Assembly (NCBI GenBank): GCA_004194705.1
Contig: SADC01001378.1
Span: 124,001-188,000 of the forward strand
DNA length: 64,000 nt
Origin: Ditylenchus dipsaci
Taxonomy: Eukaryota > Nematoda > Chromadorea > Rhabditida > Anguinidae
Reading direction: 5' to 3'
In this document: positions 45,551-56,349 of the stretch, piece by piece
Position numbering within the stretch: the stretch's first letter is position 1
How the letters are laid out: every line of letters begins with the position of its first letter
Translations under genes and position numbers: made by a program
Notes under the pieces: model-generated
The model's input: only the letters and a program-made list of their open reading frames with translations
Told to the model about the DNA's origin: nothing
Database searches by the model: none

Positions 45551-46568
45551 ATGGTGCAGTGGCATTTCTTCCAAAGTCAGATCTTCGTAAGTCAATTTGT
45601 CCAAATATTAATTTGTCCAACACTCAATTCGTTCAAACTTGTAACAGCAGTTCATTGTGACCAATGCTCCCAAAAGTGACTATGACCACTTTTTGGAGCC
45701 TCTACGGTCCTCCCTTAGGGGAGGACCGTAAACCACCTTATATAAAGGTATAGTCACTGGAGCTGGCAAAAAGAGCTTTTTCATGCATTTGTTGATTATA
45801 ATTATTCTTTGGAATTACCCTCGCCTTGATTTTGCCATTCAAAATAGTTTTTGGAAGAATTGAATTTTGGACGGACTGCATTTTTGACAAATTGACTTCT
45901 GGACTATAATCTATTGCAGCCGACTAAATATTATTTTGTAATTTGAAAAAAGCTCGAAAGCAAAAATAGTAAAGAAATTATCGTAGCTATTTTTATTTAT
46001 AACACAGAAAGACAGAAGAAACTGAAAACTTGATCAATATTCACAAGGTGCCAAACTGAGCCGCTGTTTAATTGTTAAAAGGAAAATATAAAGGAAAATC
46101 TAAGGAAAAATATATGGATCGGAGCCGCAAAGCAATTTTCAACAATTCTAAAAAAGCCGGAAGCAAAAGAAAATTCGACGCTAGTATAGAATAATCCCCC
46201 TCCCCCCCAAAACTTATGCCTTTTAAAACACAAGTAAAGAGCGCCCAAATATTTGTCCCAGACCCCGGAAAATGTGCGCAAACTCTTTATTAGTCACACT
46301 TTCTGTACGCTGGCCTACCCCCAAGCCTAAAAAAATAAATAAATAGCATCACATTGAAAAATTGCGACTAAGAGACATACAATTTAAAAAAGGCGTCAAC
46401 GATATGTGAATTTGCATAATTTTAAAGGATCAACTGGCTGTATAGTCAGAGTAGCAAAAAGCAGGTAGTTGAATGAAAATCGACTGGTTGGTTGCCCTCT
46501 CGCCATCCTAGCCTCACAAATCAATACCTTATCAAAACAAATGGACAGGAGCAGGAGGAAGACTTTAT

Positions 46569-46918
46569 TCAGGAATGTTGTCCAGGGAAAACGTACTTGT
46601 TTTGTAGAGGTGGAAGGAAACTGATCAGCCCATTGCCCTGATTTGGTGTGAGAGTGTCTGTCCAAAGAAATAACTGATTTAAATAAGCGAAGGTATGCGA
46701 TGGTGTTGTTTTGACAATAGCGCTGAACTCTGCCCAAGAGCCCAGCATCAGCCTCTCTGTGAATCCTTCGCTTCTTTGGAGCCGATATCCCAGTCTAGTA
46801 TTGCTCGTAGTCTTCAAGAAGGATGCACGAGCAAGCTCGAGAAGAGGCAATCGACTGTTGGATGTTTTACTCCCAGAGCATCCAAAGCACCGAAAGAAGG
46901 AGGCGGTGTCATATTAGC
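46569..46918 (-). other. Possible exon, unrecognised
   Basis: On the minus strand one frame starts with MTPPPSFGALDALGVKHPTV, and a second frame, shifted near 46855, gives a 90-residue open stretch (LLELARASFLKTTSNTRLGY, RLQRSEGFTERLMLGSWAEF ...). Codon use looks less AT-biased than the surroundings, suggesting real coding sequence with an indel between the frames. I recognise no domain. Confidence 0.25.
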
Positions 46919-46969
46919 TTATTGCAGCTAACAAGGTGTGCTTTCTGGCTTGTTTTCGTTTTTTGATTA

Positions 46970-47193
46970 CCGTATTTCCTCTGAAAAGGCCCCCTGACTT
47001 TAGGAACCTGCACCTCAGCACAGAGCAAGAATTTTACATCGCTGTTTGTTGCGTTTTCTTAACTCCTAAGAGCTTTACCAATTCTGATCTTTCGATTTCC
47101 ACCCAAAAATCTCAAAACCGACCTCAAATTTTTCCGAAAGTTGGGGGTTTGAATAAAAAGGCCTCAAGGGGCTTTTTAGAGGAAATACAGTAG
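46970..47193. mobile_element. MITE with TACCGTATTTCCTCT ends
   Basis: Ends TACCGTATTTCCTCTGAAAAGG and the inverse of TACTGTATTTCCTCTAAAAAGC, with CCCCCTGACTTTAGG / AAAGTTGGGGG inner words. Related to 23190-23435. Confidence 0.6.
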
Positions 47194-47711
47194 TATGGAA
47201 ATTTTCAGTTTACACGGGTTGATGGGTTAAATGCGTGACACGCTTAGATCTTATTTTTCAGCAGCAAAAGAGCAATAAGCACTGGATAAAATAGCATATT
47301 ACGCCAAAATACCCTAAAATGTCCTTATTTTTAAACATTTGAAATCCGAGCCCTGCTTCAAAATAAAATTATCTTCAAATTCTTTAAGACCAAATCGTAT
47401 GGTTTTCATCAGGTATGGGTCTGTAGTAGCCTTATTACTAAGGTAGGATGGCACTAATGTGTAGCTACTATTCTATGCTTTAATTTGTGCTATTATAGAG
47501 AGACCAAATTTATAAAATCGTAGTTAAAAATCATAAAACATTCAAATTTTCCAATTCCGTGCCATCCTACCCTACTCATCACTATGTACACTGGTCTTCT
47601 CATTAACATTGACAAAAATTGCTTTTAGTTATGCTTTAGGCAATTTATTTGACAGATATGCTTAACCAAGGGTTTATAATTTTCTCTGTGGCAATTTTAT
47701 ATTTTTTTTGT

Positions 47712-49308
47712 GGGACGCAACCGTCTCGTCAACGCCAGAACTCGCCAACGCAAAAGACTCGCCAACGCCATAACTCGCCAACGCCAAAAAACTCGCCAAC
47801 GCCAAAACTCGCCAACGTCGAATCTCGCCAACGGCAAAACTCGCCAACCAAAAACTGGCCAACAGCGAAAACTGGCCAGCAGCAAAACTCGCCAACGGCC
47901 AATCTCGCCATCCAAAACTCGCCAACCAAAACTCGCCAACGCTAAACTCGCCAACGCATCACAACCACCCAATGACCCCAAAAATTACTTTTTCATGACT
48001 GCTCAAAAACCGTTTTCATGCAAAAATTTCGCCATGCAAGGACCGGAAAAGTGATTTCAAAAGGGAAAAGGCTGAATTGGGAAGGAAAGGGACAAAACAG
48101 GGCCACTTATTTGAGAGCCAATAAATACCAAAGAGCATTAACTCTCTTAGCGTTGAGGGTGCTTACAAACCCAGCCACTTTGGTGCAGGCGAAAGTATAG
48201 GTAGTAAATGCTGATCATGCCGATCAGCCGGGTGAATCCCGGGATTCCTGCCTGCGCCATGAACTCTTCGGAGACAATGGCTCAAATTTTGGATTATGAG
48301 CCTTTGGCTGGGCCTTGAAACTCTCTAGCAAGGATTAAGAGCTACCTTAGATCTGTTTAGCTTTTATAGCTAACTTATTATTTGTCGGTCTAGAAACCAT
48401 CAAGCAGTGTATTAAGAATGGATTACGAATGTTTTCAGCACTTCTTTACTGTTAGAAAATGCCCTAATTTTGTGATTTCATGTGAGTTATAGAATTGTGT
48501 AGGATGGGATCGGGTATTGGCATGGAATTGGGCATCATTGAATGGCTCCTGAATTTGAGCTGTAATTTAATATCATCTTTTTCTCTGTATGATAGCTCAA
48601 ACGAAAGCCTAAAATCTTGGCTACATTCAAACATATGAAATGTGTGACGTGTATGGAAGTTCAGCAAATATTAACCAGCCCAGTCAAAAAAAAGCCCCGA
48701 AAAACGATCGATTTTCAGGTATTTAACCTATATTAAACTATAAATAATCTCCGGTAGGTGTGTAACCCTGCGCTGATTATTTCATTGGACAGCCAAGGGT
48801 GTGAGGGTCATTTAGACACAAAACTTATAAACAAAAAAATAAGGAGGAGATTAAAAATAAGACATGCAACCAGTGCTAGTTGAACCTGTGGCCTAGACGA
48901 TGCGCATAAAAAATTCCCGCTCCCTTCAATGCTATAGTAGTTAATTTTAAACGCTATAGTTATTGATGTAGTTTGTAATTGTATTTTCACATGACACACA
49001 TATTCTTAAATGAAATAAATATAAGTATTCTTTTGCAAAGTAGAAAATTTTAAAAATTCCTAAAAAAAATTTAAAATGTATATTTGTGGTTCCGCAATGG
49101 CAAGTTCTGCGTTGGTGACTTTTTCGTTGGTGAGTTTCGCCGTTGGCGAGTTTTCCGTTAGCGAGTTTTTTCCGTTGGCGAGTTTTTTGCGTTGGCAAGT
49201 TATGGCGTTGGCGAGTTTTGCCATTGGCGAGTTTCGCCGTCGGCGAGATTTGCCGTTGGCGAGTCTTTTGCGTTGGCGAGTTTTTTGTTGGCGAGTTTGT
49301 TGCGTCCC
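47712..49308. mobile_element. Array-armed element, unit AACTCGCCAACGCCAA
   Basis: Ends GGGACGCAACCGTCTCGTC and, in reverse complement, GGGACGCAACAAACTCGCC. The 8 bp duplication TTTTTTGT flanks it (47704-47711 and 49309-49316). The left array (47730-47965) has ~16 copies of a 12-17 bp unit built on ACTCGCCAACG. The right array (49085-49300) is its inverse. The ~1.1 kb interior contains no transposase but harbours a SINE-like repeat (48380-48910). Confidence 0.8.
48380..48910 (-). repeat. SINE-like dispersed repeat, copy A
   Basis: Homologous to 53410-54290. Shared blocks include GATAGCTCAAA(C/T)GAAAGCC, AACGATCGATTTTC and TTGGA(C/T)AGCCAAG in the same order. The 3' end of the plus-strand reading corresponds to the tRNA-like head in copy B. 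Non-coding. Confidence 0.6.
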
Positions 49309-49329
49309 TTTTTTGTGGCAAATATACTC

Positions 49330-51060
49330 TTTTTGTAGCAAATTTGTAAATAAGCTACAAAAAAAACTTAGCTACAGAAGAAACATTTTTGCCATAAAAA
49401 AAGTAAATTTGCTACAAAAAAATGATTAACCTTAACGAAGGCTCTTTGTGTTGAAAAAATTCAGAATGTAATGTTTTTGCTTAAAAATTTACAGCAACTA
49501 AAAGATTATTTTGCTTATTGCGGTATGATTTTTCGATAAAAAAGAAGACACACTGTGTCTGCCACACCATTTTATGATTGCTTTATTGAAAAGAGAAATG
49601 GCAGCAGGCCTGACGAGACATACACCCGCTTCATAGTCTAGCAATAGCTATTGATGTCTATTCGATAAGAACTATTCTCGCAAATAAAATTATATTTTTT
49701 GTAATTTATTGTCAAGCTTGTTATAAATCAATATGTTAAAAGATCATCAGAGCAATTGTCATTAAAAGTAAACAAAAGGTTAGATTTTAATGCCATGTAT
49801 TTATAATATTACTGTTTTTCTTAAGTTAAACTTAACATTGCTGATTCGACCTGCTGTTAGGAATTTTATAATGAAATTAACTTTTTACAGTTATAAGTCT
49901 AAACCATAAAAGTAAACATAAGTTCGGAGGTCCGATTTTGCGATAATCGTGCTCAGCAGGTTCTAAAACCGCAGATAGTCCAACGTTACAGTCGGAAATC
50001 CTCGCGTTGAAGGGCCGGATGAGTGGCTTAATAAAGGCATTTATCAACTATTTCTTGTCTTATTTTTTGGTTTTAAGGCATTCTAAAAACCATTTTATGG
50101 GATATAAAAGTTTTCGCGCTACTTGGATTATAAGCTCCCCCAATTTTTTTAAAGTGTTCTTCAGACACCATATATCGACCTAAAATAGCTTCATGTGTTC
50201 AAAAAAGGCATTATTTTCGAGTTTTGGCCTATAAAAAATTGAGTTACGAGGTCACTTGAAAGTACCCTATTGGACTATTTTAAAAGGGATTTAGGGCTGT
50301 ATTGGGGTGGAAAGTAGCAAAAGAGGCCTATTTAGTGCAAAAAGAAAGATCTTAAACATAAATTTGAATACTGGGGCCTACCGCCTTTTTCATGCATCCA
50401 GAGTCACTTTCGAGAGATTTGTGTCTAAGGTAAGTGGGTGTGCGCATCTCAACCCCAATCAACCAAGCCCCGTGCGCCCCCTTCGGAGAGTTAGAGATGC
50501 ACGCACTCACTTACCTAAGTATATTATATAGAGTCTCTTTTTGCCACGGCCCATATTGAAAAACATAATAAGACATTCGAAAGGTTGAAATTTCGAAATG
50601 CTCAAACTCAATTTTTCATTGACCAAAACTCAAAAAATGCCTTTTATGAGCTCCTGAGGCCATTTTGAGTCTATATAAGTTGTTTAGAAATACTTTGGAT
50701 AAAAGTTGATGGCTTGGGTCGTGCAGGGTCAAATTTTTTGTAATTTCTTTGCCTCAACCCCCCCCCCCCAATCGAATATAAGTGCAGTATTTTTTGCTTT
50801 TTTTTGTATAATCTACAAAAATACTGGCAAAAATCTAGCATTGTTCAATAGAGCTGAGGTTAAAAATAAATACAATTTTCACTCTTTTTAGGGTATATTC
50901 ATAGCTTGTGTGTCAATTCTACAAGCTATTTTCTTTCTGTTTCTCGGGAAATGCAGGTGATTGATCTCAAGTCAGGTTCTTGTCAAAAAATTTGCACTTG
51001 TAATGCTGCAATATTTTCTGCCGAGGTTAGTGTGCCATTGCTTTTTTATAATTATATTAT
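49330..51060. other. Upstream region of TMEM30 gene; FB1 fragment inside
   Basis: ~50280-50560 is a rearranged FB1 fragment (CCCCCTTCGGAGAGTTAGAG, GCATCCAGAGTCACTTTCGAG). Otherwise no exon or RNA gene is recognised. A short open stretch starting ATGCAGGTGATTGATCTC at ~50952 ends in a possible donor at 51026 and might be the first TMEM30 exon, but its phase does not fit the next exon. Confidence 0.4.
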
Positions 51061-51079
51061 AATAAATTTTATTTTTTAG

Positions 51080-53152
51080 AATACCCAAGAACAGGGGGCC
51101 TGTTAATCGACCTAGAGGTTGTCTTTCTATAAAAATACAAAAAGTTGTAAAAAGTAAAACAGATTTTGGTAAAATATTCTTGCTTGTAAATGAAAAAAGG
51201 CCATAACCGCATGTTTTTTGTCAAAAAAAAATTCAAAATCAGTTCAGCTTGTATATAAAAAAACATGAATTTCAGCTTCACAAATTTATGAAAAATTTCA
51301 GAATTTGTTTGGCTTCAACAAAAGCTATCTACCTATCGCTTTGTGTACGATTTCCGTAGCGTCCTTCCATACACTTTCTTAGTTGGACTTATTTGTTTGT
51401 CACTTTCTACATTCCTTTACATATTGTCTAGTCAAGGTAGATTATTTTTTAAACAATAAATACCCACATTTCCAAAGAAATACTGGTATTCCTAAAATTG
51501 AGGTAGCTGGTACAGAAGTAGTCATTGACTACACTAATTGCCGATTCTATAACATGAATTTATGTGATGTCGACTTTACACTTGATCAAGATTTCGATGT
51601 TGGTTGCTTACACTTGTTTGTAGAATATTTTTCAACTTACGAGTGAATTTGAGGGTGATATAGAATTGCATTATGGACTAGATGGCTTTTTCCAGAACTC
51701 TAGAGCCTACCTCAGATCTCGCGATGATTCCCAACTAGTTGGACAGGTGTCGTCTATAGGTCATTGTCAGCAAAATTCACCTAATTATTATAATGAAAAT
51801 GAGGGTAGTCCGGTAGTTCCTTGTGGGGTGGTGGCTGGATCTCTATTTAATGGTATAGTCTTGTCGATTTTAAACGTTGGGCAGTAGTTATATAAATTTG
51901 AATTTTAGACAGTTTTGAGCTGCTGCAGAATTTTAAGTTAGTACCTCTCACCCCTAAAGGCATCAATGTAGACAAGCTTAGAAAACGAAAGTATCGCAAC
52001 CCAAAGCTTTGTAAATATACCCCCTGTCCTGGATTTGAGCATGTTGTTCAGCCAGCCACTTGGCAAAGGTCTATCAAAGACTTGGGAGATGCTGAAACAG
52101 GCTTGGCACTTCAGAACTTGGACTTAATTATTTGGATGGAGACTTCACCTCTTCCCAGTTTTCGCAAGATTTACAGAAAACTGGATAGATCTTCTGAAGC
52201 GTTTGCAAGAGGACTTCCTAAAGGCAAATATGTGCTTCGGATAAAAAACAGTATGTTTAATTTTTAACCCAAAGTATGACGCTACTCGTTTAATGCCCCC
52301 TCTCTCTCCCAGAGCTACTCGGTTTTATACCCCCCCCTCCCTTCCCCAATAATTTTTCAGGTACCCCAAAACTATACTTTTTTGAAAAATGCTGAAATTA
52401 GTACGAGCTGTCCCTAAGCCTGATGCCTAGGACCCGAAGCCTAAAGGCTAAGCCTAATTTCTGAGCCCAAAAGTTATCGGGGGGGGGGAGGCTGTACAAC
52501 CGAGGAGGAGTTTGGGGCGGGGGGTTTTAAAAACCGAGTAGCGCTCAAATTATTTTAGACTTTTTGAAATTTTTATACTTAACACGTCAAACAAACATGT
52601 CTTATATTCAACAAAACCAAAAAATCTCTTTTAAAAGACTATTGCCGTCTGCGACAACGAGAATTATGTATTTCAAATACGCGGTGGACAGCTTTTTACA
52701 CGAAAATTGCACGAAATTAAAAAAAAATTTCAATGGTAATTTTAAAAGATTTACGTAAGTTTTTCTAAAACTTCATGCAAAAAATAATTTTATCTCTATT
52801 TTTAATCACTTTATCGTTAAAAATAATAATTTCGTGCATTTTTGGAGTAAATAGTTGCCCCTCGCTAATTCAAATTACGAAATTCTTGTTGTCGTAGACC
52901 TCAATGGTCCTTTGATACAATACAAATAACACTTTTCTTGTAGATTTTCCAGTGCATGCCTACAGCGGACAAAAAAGGGTGATCTTGACTAGAAAAATGG
53001 TACTAGGTAGAGGAAACATGTGCCAAGCTGTTGCCTACCTGGTTATAGGCTGTATTCTGCTACAATTTAGTTTAGTTGTGTTTTGTTTGAAATGTGTGTG
53101 CAAGAGACAAAGAAGTTATTCTGTTACTGGTCCACAGACATCTCACTTATAA
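51080..53152 (+). CDS. TMEM30A: CDC50/TMEM30 family P4-ATPase flippase subunit
   Basis: Beta-subunit of phospholipid flippases; it escorts P4-ATPases from the ER. Exons: 51080-51117 (IPKNRGPVNRPR), 51302-51436 (TM1 within SVLPYTFLVGLICLSLSTFL), ~51478-51598 (VAGTEVVIDYTN...DVDFTL), 51654-51852 (GDIELHYGLDGFFQNSRAYL, then RSRDDSQL and PVVPCGVVAGSLFN), 51910-52250 (LRKRKYRNPKLCKY ... LDLIIWMETSPLPSFRKIYR), 52944-53152 (FPVHAYSGQKRVILTRKMVL, TM2 AVAYLVIGCILLQFSLVVF, stop). The hallmark 'RDDSQL', 'PCG..A.S.FND' and 'IWM..S.LPSFRK' blocks are all present. Introns of 55 and 57 bp have matching phases. One base is missing or a splice site misread at the 51436/51478 junction. The initiator exon is not found. 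Confidence 0.88.
52251..52943. other. TMEM30 last intron carrying two MITEs
   Basis: The intron holds a 'CCCAATAATTTTT' family MITE (~52300-52545) and a TTAA-type MITE (52631-52915) side by side. They account for most of its 693 bp, whereas the other introns of this gene are much shorter (55-57 bp where both splice sites are clear). Confidence 0.65.
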
Positions 53153-53409
53153 TTTAAATATATTTATTGTTTTGCGTGTTTACTTTTTTTGAATAATTGT
53201 ACAGAAACTTCATTTAATGCATTTACCTATAGAATATAATTCTACCGTAAGTCGTCAAAGTTACAATAATTTTTTATTGCCCATTATACGACTAAAAATG
53301 CCACACATTCTTTCCCAGAAGATGAAACTTTGATTATTACTGACAAAATAATTAAAAATTATCTACCGCGTCATAGATTATCTACCGCGCATTAACTCAC
53401 TTCTAGGGC

Positions 53410-54290
53410 CTAAAACTATCGAGAAGTCAATTGCAATCATTTACAGCACTACTTTGCTGCTAGAAACTACCTTAATTTTGGTATTTCATGCAAATGACCA
53501 TCAAAATGAAATGAAACCAGCTAAATGATGCTTATTTAGTTTTATATGGCCTGAACCTCTATAAATTTTATTTATTTTTTAACGCGCTATCGACTTTTTA
53601 GAAACAGGATTTCATGGAGAACCAATTATAAATTTTCACACACCAAAATCACTTCGGGAAAACAAGGTAGCTAGCGAAGGTTTGACCAAGCAACAAAAGA
53701 GTATTTTCGAGAGGCAGAATTTTGGTATTATTTTGGAACTGACGCTTTTTCGCAATTTTAATTCACATGATCATTTACAACCACATACTGAAAATGACGC
53801 TTAGAAGCAGGGATACATTTTGAGTGTATGGTTGTGAATGATCATGCAAATTAAAATTGCAAAAAAACGCCACTGCCAAAATAATACTGGAAATTTCTGT
53901 AACGGCCCTGGGATGGAGTGCATCGAATTGGATATCATTGGATGTTTTTTAAATTCTATCTGTAACTAAGTATTGGTTTTTTTCTGTTTTATAGCTCAAA
54001 TGAAAGCCCAGAATTTTAGCTATGTTTTAGTATATGAAACGTTTTATTTGTAGAAAAGAAGTCAGTCGAAGAAAAAACACCAAAACGATCGATTTTCGTA
54101 AATTTAACAGGTCTTAGCTTACAAATCAGCTCCAGATGTTGTAAAATCAAGGTGTGATGATTTTGTTGGATAGCCAAGAACCTGAGAATCATTTTGACAC
54201 CAAGCTTGTAAATTAACGGAGATAAAAAAGGGTGTGCACCCACTGGGAATCGAACTTGAGAGTTCAAAATATTCACATCTCGATGTGTAC
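53410..54290 (-). repeat. SINE-like dispersed repeat, copy B with tRNA-like head
   Basis: In reverse complement, from ~54290, it reads ...CTCAAGTTCGATTCCCAGTGGG, a clear B-box (GTTCGATTCC), preceded by a weaker A-box. It then runs through the blocks shared with 48380-48910. A ~120 bp inverted pair (AATGATCATGTGAATTAAAA / ATGATCATGCAAATTAAAAT near 53765 and 53845) suggests a further insertion. Confidence 0.6.
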
Positions 54291-54591
54291 CCCTTTAATA
54301 AGGAAAGGTATAAACGTAAAAAAGATGAACAAAGATAAAATTGAAATATAATATAAAAATATCAATTATCCTAAAAAAATCGCCTTTGCCATGCATGATA
54401 AAAAAAAACTTCTTGGAAACCAAGCAGTGCTACCTATATTCTGTGGGCCTATATGATTTTATTGAGTTCAAAGATTTCTTTTTTTCAAATTTGCCGCATT
54501 TTTAAAGACTTAAAACCTTTGTGTGAATAAAAAATATTTTTGTTCCTGTTTTCAATATTGTTGAACAATGAGCTGATATATTGGCCGCAAA

Positions 54592-56107
54592 ATGTCGTTT
54601 TCTCCGAACACTTCTTCCACGAACTCTTCAACTCCAGCTTGTGTCACCTGCCTGACAGATGGAAACAAGGCGGTTTCCAGAACGCCGGCTAGCACAGCTC
54701 TTAATGCAAATGCCTTAGCGGATTCACTCGGGGTTAGTCCGCTGTATCGTCAGCAAGAGTAAGCGAATAAAAAATTGTTGTAAACGGTCAGCCTCATGCT
54801 TTATAGCTCGGCTCGCTGGCAGTCGGCAGCCCAAGTGTATCAATCGAGTAGGGCACATAGTCCAGTCATGACAGGTTGGTCGCTAATTTACAAAAAGTGC
54901 ATATTGGCAAAAAAGTTCATTTTGGGCAGAGCCCTCTCATCCCTACTTTTTTGAAAAGATTTTCAACTTTATTCGGGACCCTAGTCTTTAGAATTTTAGA
55001 GATTGTAAGTCAAATCTTCATTTTTGGTACTCAAATCTCAACAAGCACTAGGTAAAATGACACTTTTTGACAAAATAAACGACCACATTCTACTTTGTTT
55101 GTTTCTACTTCACTTTTTTGAAATTTTGAGATGAGAGCCCTGATTTTAGGCTTGAAATTGTTAATAAAAATGAGTATAAAGGAAGGAGGACCAATCATTT
55201 TGAGATACTTTGAAAATATAGCATTTTAAAAACGACCACATTTTTTTAAACATCTAAGAAAAATTAAACGTAGCTATTTCAGGCGGTTTGAATGCTCCAA
55301 CTCAGTTCACATTCAGTGAACCCAATGGAGTAGCTGCCTATCTACGAGAAGACTGCAATAAACCGTGTATCACTCCTCATAAGCTCTCTCAGTCTTTCTT
55401 TCAACAGTCTAGCAGCTGCATCGGGTTGGATGCTTTTTTACTTGAATATAGTAATTCTTATGGCTAAGATCGCCCCTATCCCTGGAAGACATCGCCAGTG
55501 CCAACAGAAAAAGACATTTGCAAGCGGACAATGATGCCCGAGCATCTAGCCAGCATATGGTTATTGGATCTCTAGAGCTAGAGGCCATTGCAGCTGTTCA
55601 TGAGTTGGCGTGCTCAGTCAAGTCAATTTCTGTGTCTGAGATCCTGCCGCGCACTCAGGATCTCATTTTTGTCAACATTAAGACTTATGAAGGTTTGCTT
55701 TGCCCGAATTCCGTTAATTTTATTAATAATTTGTGTTTGAGATCACCCATTTACCCTGGAGCTAACTCTTAAAGGCTGGCGTATTGCTTCCCAACACACT
55801 GACTCTATGAACGGAGATTATAGTCAGGTTAGTAACTTGGCTTAGATCACATTTTAAACGAAATTTGTGAATTGATCATGAGCCCACTTTACAACGTCAA
55901 ATCTAGGTAGAATTGCACACTCGCTACTTTGGCAATGCCAGACAAGTACTTGATGTAATATCTCCAGGTCATGAGGCTCAATTCAATGACTCATTGGCTG
56001 AGCGTTTGAAGCAACTGGAAAGAGGCAAGCCGACAGAAGAGGTGAGCAAAACTTTAGTAGAATCTAGTTGCTCGTTCACGGACTGCGACTTAGACTACTT
56101 TGGCTAA
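54592..56107 (+). CDS. GSKIP: GSKIP-domain protein (GSK3-interacting), N-terminally extended
   Basis: Exons 54592-54758, 54807-54874, 55283-55424, 55469-55692, 55742-55827, 55907-56107: every junction keeps phase, giving 295 residues. The C-terminal ~120 residues form a GSKIP domain: SLELEAIAAVHELACSVKSI, then RTQDLIFVNIKTYEDHPFTL, ELTLKGWRIA, and the family's 'LD.ISP....F...L..RL..L' as QVLDVISPGHEAQFNDSLAE-RLKQL. That last helix binds GSK3-beta in known GSKIPs. The ~150-residue N-terminus (MSFSPNTSSTNSSTPACVTC ...) has no recognised domain. The last ~13 codons come from an inserted palindromic repeat. A donor at 56042 (GAG|gtgagc) could bypass it to an unseen exon. Confidence 0.82.
54927..55142. 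mobile_element. hAT MITE in GSKIP-domain gene intron
   Basis: Ends CAGAGCCCTCTCATC and, in reverse complement, CAGGGCTCTCATCTCAAAAT. Flanks ATTTTGGG and ATTTTAGG match at seven of eight. Related to the hAT element at 21940-22590. Confidence 0.75.
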
Positions 56108-56346
56108 ATGATTACCTTTTAGTCTCAGTATAAGTTTCAGTCTGAGATTTTCACGCAGTGAGACTTAGACTGAATTTTCGGCCTTTAACGACTGAAAATT
56201 ATCTTTCAATCGTTTTTCGCATGTTTTCTTTCTGCACCGACCACCCCTCATGTTCATCTAACGTTTTCTGTATGGCTTTAAAAACTTTAAGAGAGCTCTA
56301 AGGACACCCTTTAGTTTCAGTCTAAGTCGAAATCCGTGAATGAGCC
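56066..56346. mobile_element. Palindromic MITE overlapping the GSKIP-gene 3' end
   Basis: Left arm GCTCGTTCACGGACTGCGAC / TTAGACTACTTTGGC; right arm, in reverse complement, GGCTCATTCACGGATTTCGA / CTTAGACTGAAAC. The inside has repeated AGTCTAAGTC/CAGTCTGAG words. The left arm supplies the reading frame end and stop codon of the 56107 model. Confidence 0.6.
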
Positions 56347-56349
56347 ATA

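Noticed and set aside
47649..49429. Several frames rich in RQR/NSPT or ASF/WRV repeats
   Set aside because: Translations of the ACTCGCCAACG arrays in both orientations, not proteins.
51599..51623. A 25 bp intron in the TMEM30 gene
   Set aside because: It keeps frame but adds residues not expected in the family; the 55 bp alternative ending at 51653 aligns exactly with the conserved block.
55451..55468. An 18 bp mini-intron in the GSKIP-domain gene
   Set aside because: It would leave the next exon out of frame; a 44 bp intron from 55425 to 55468 keeps phase and matches neighbouring intron sizes.
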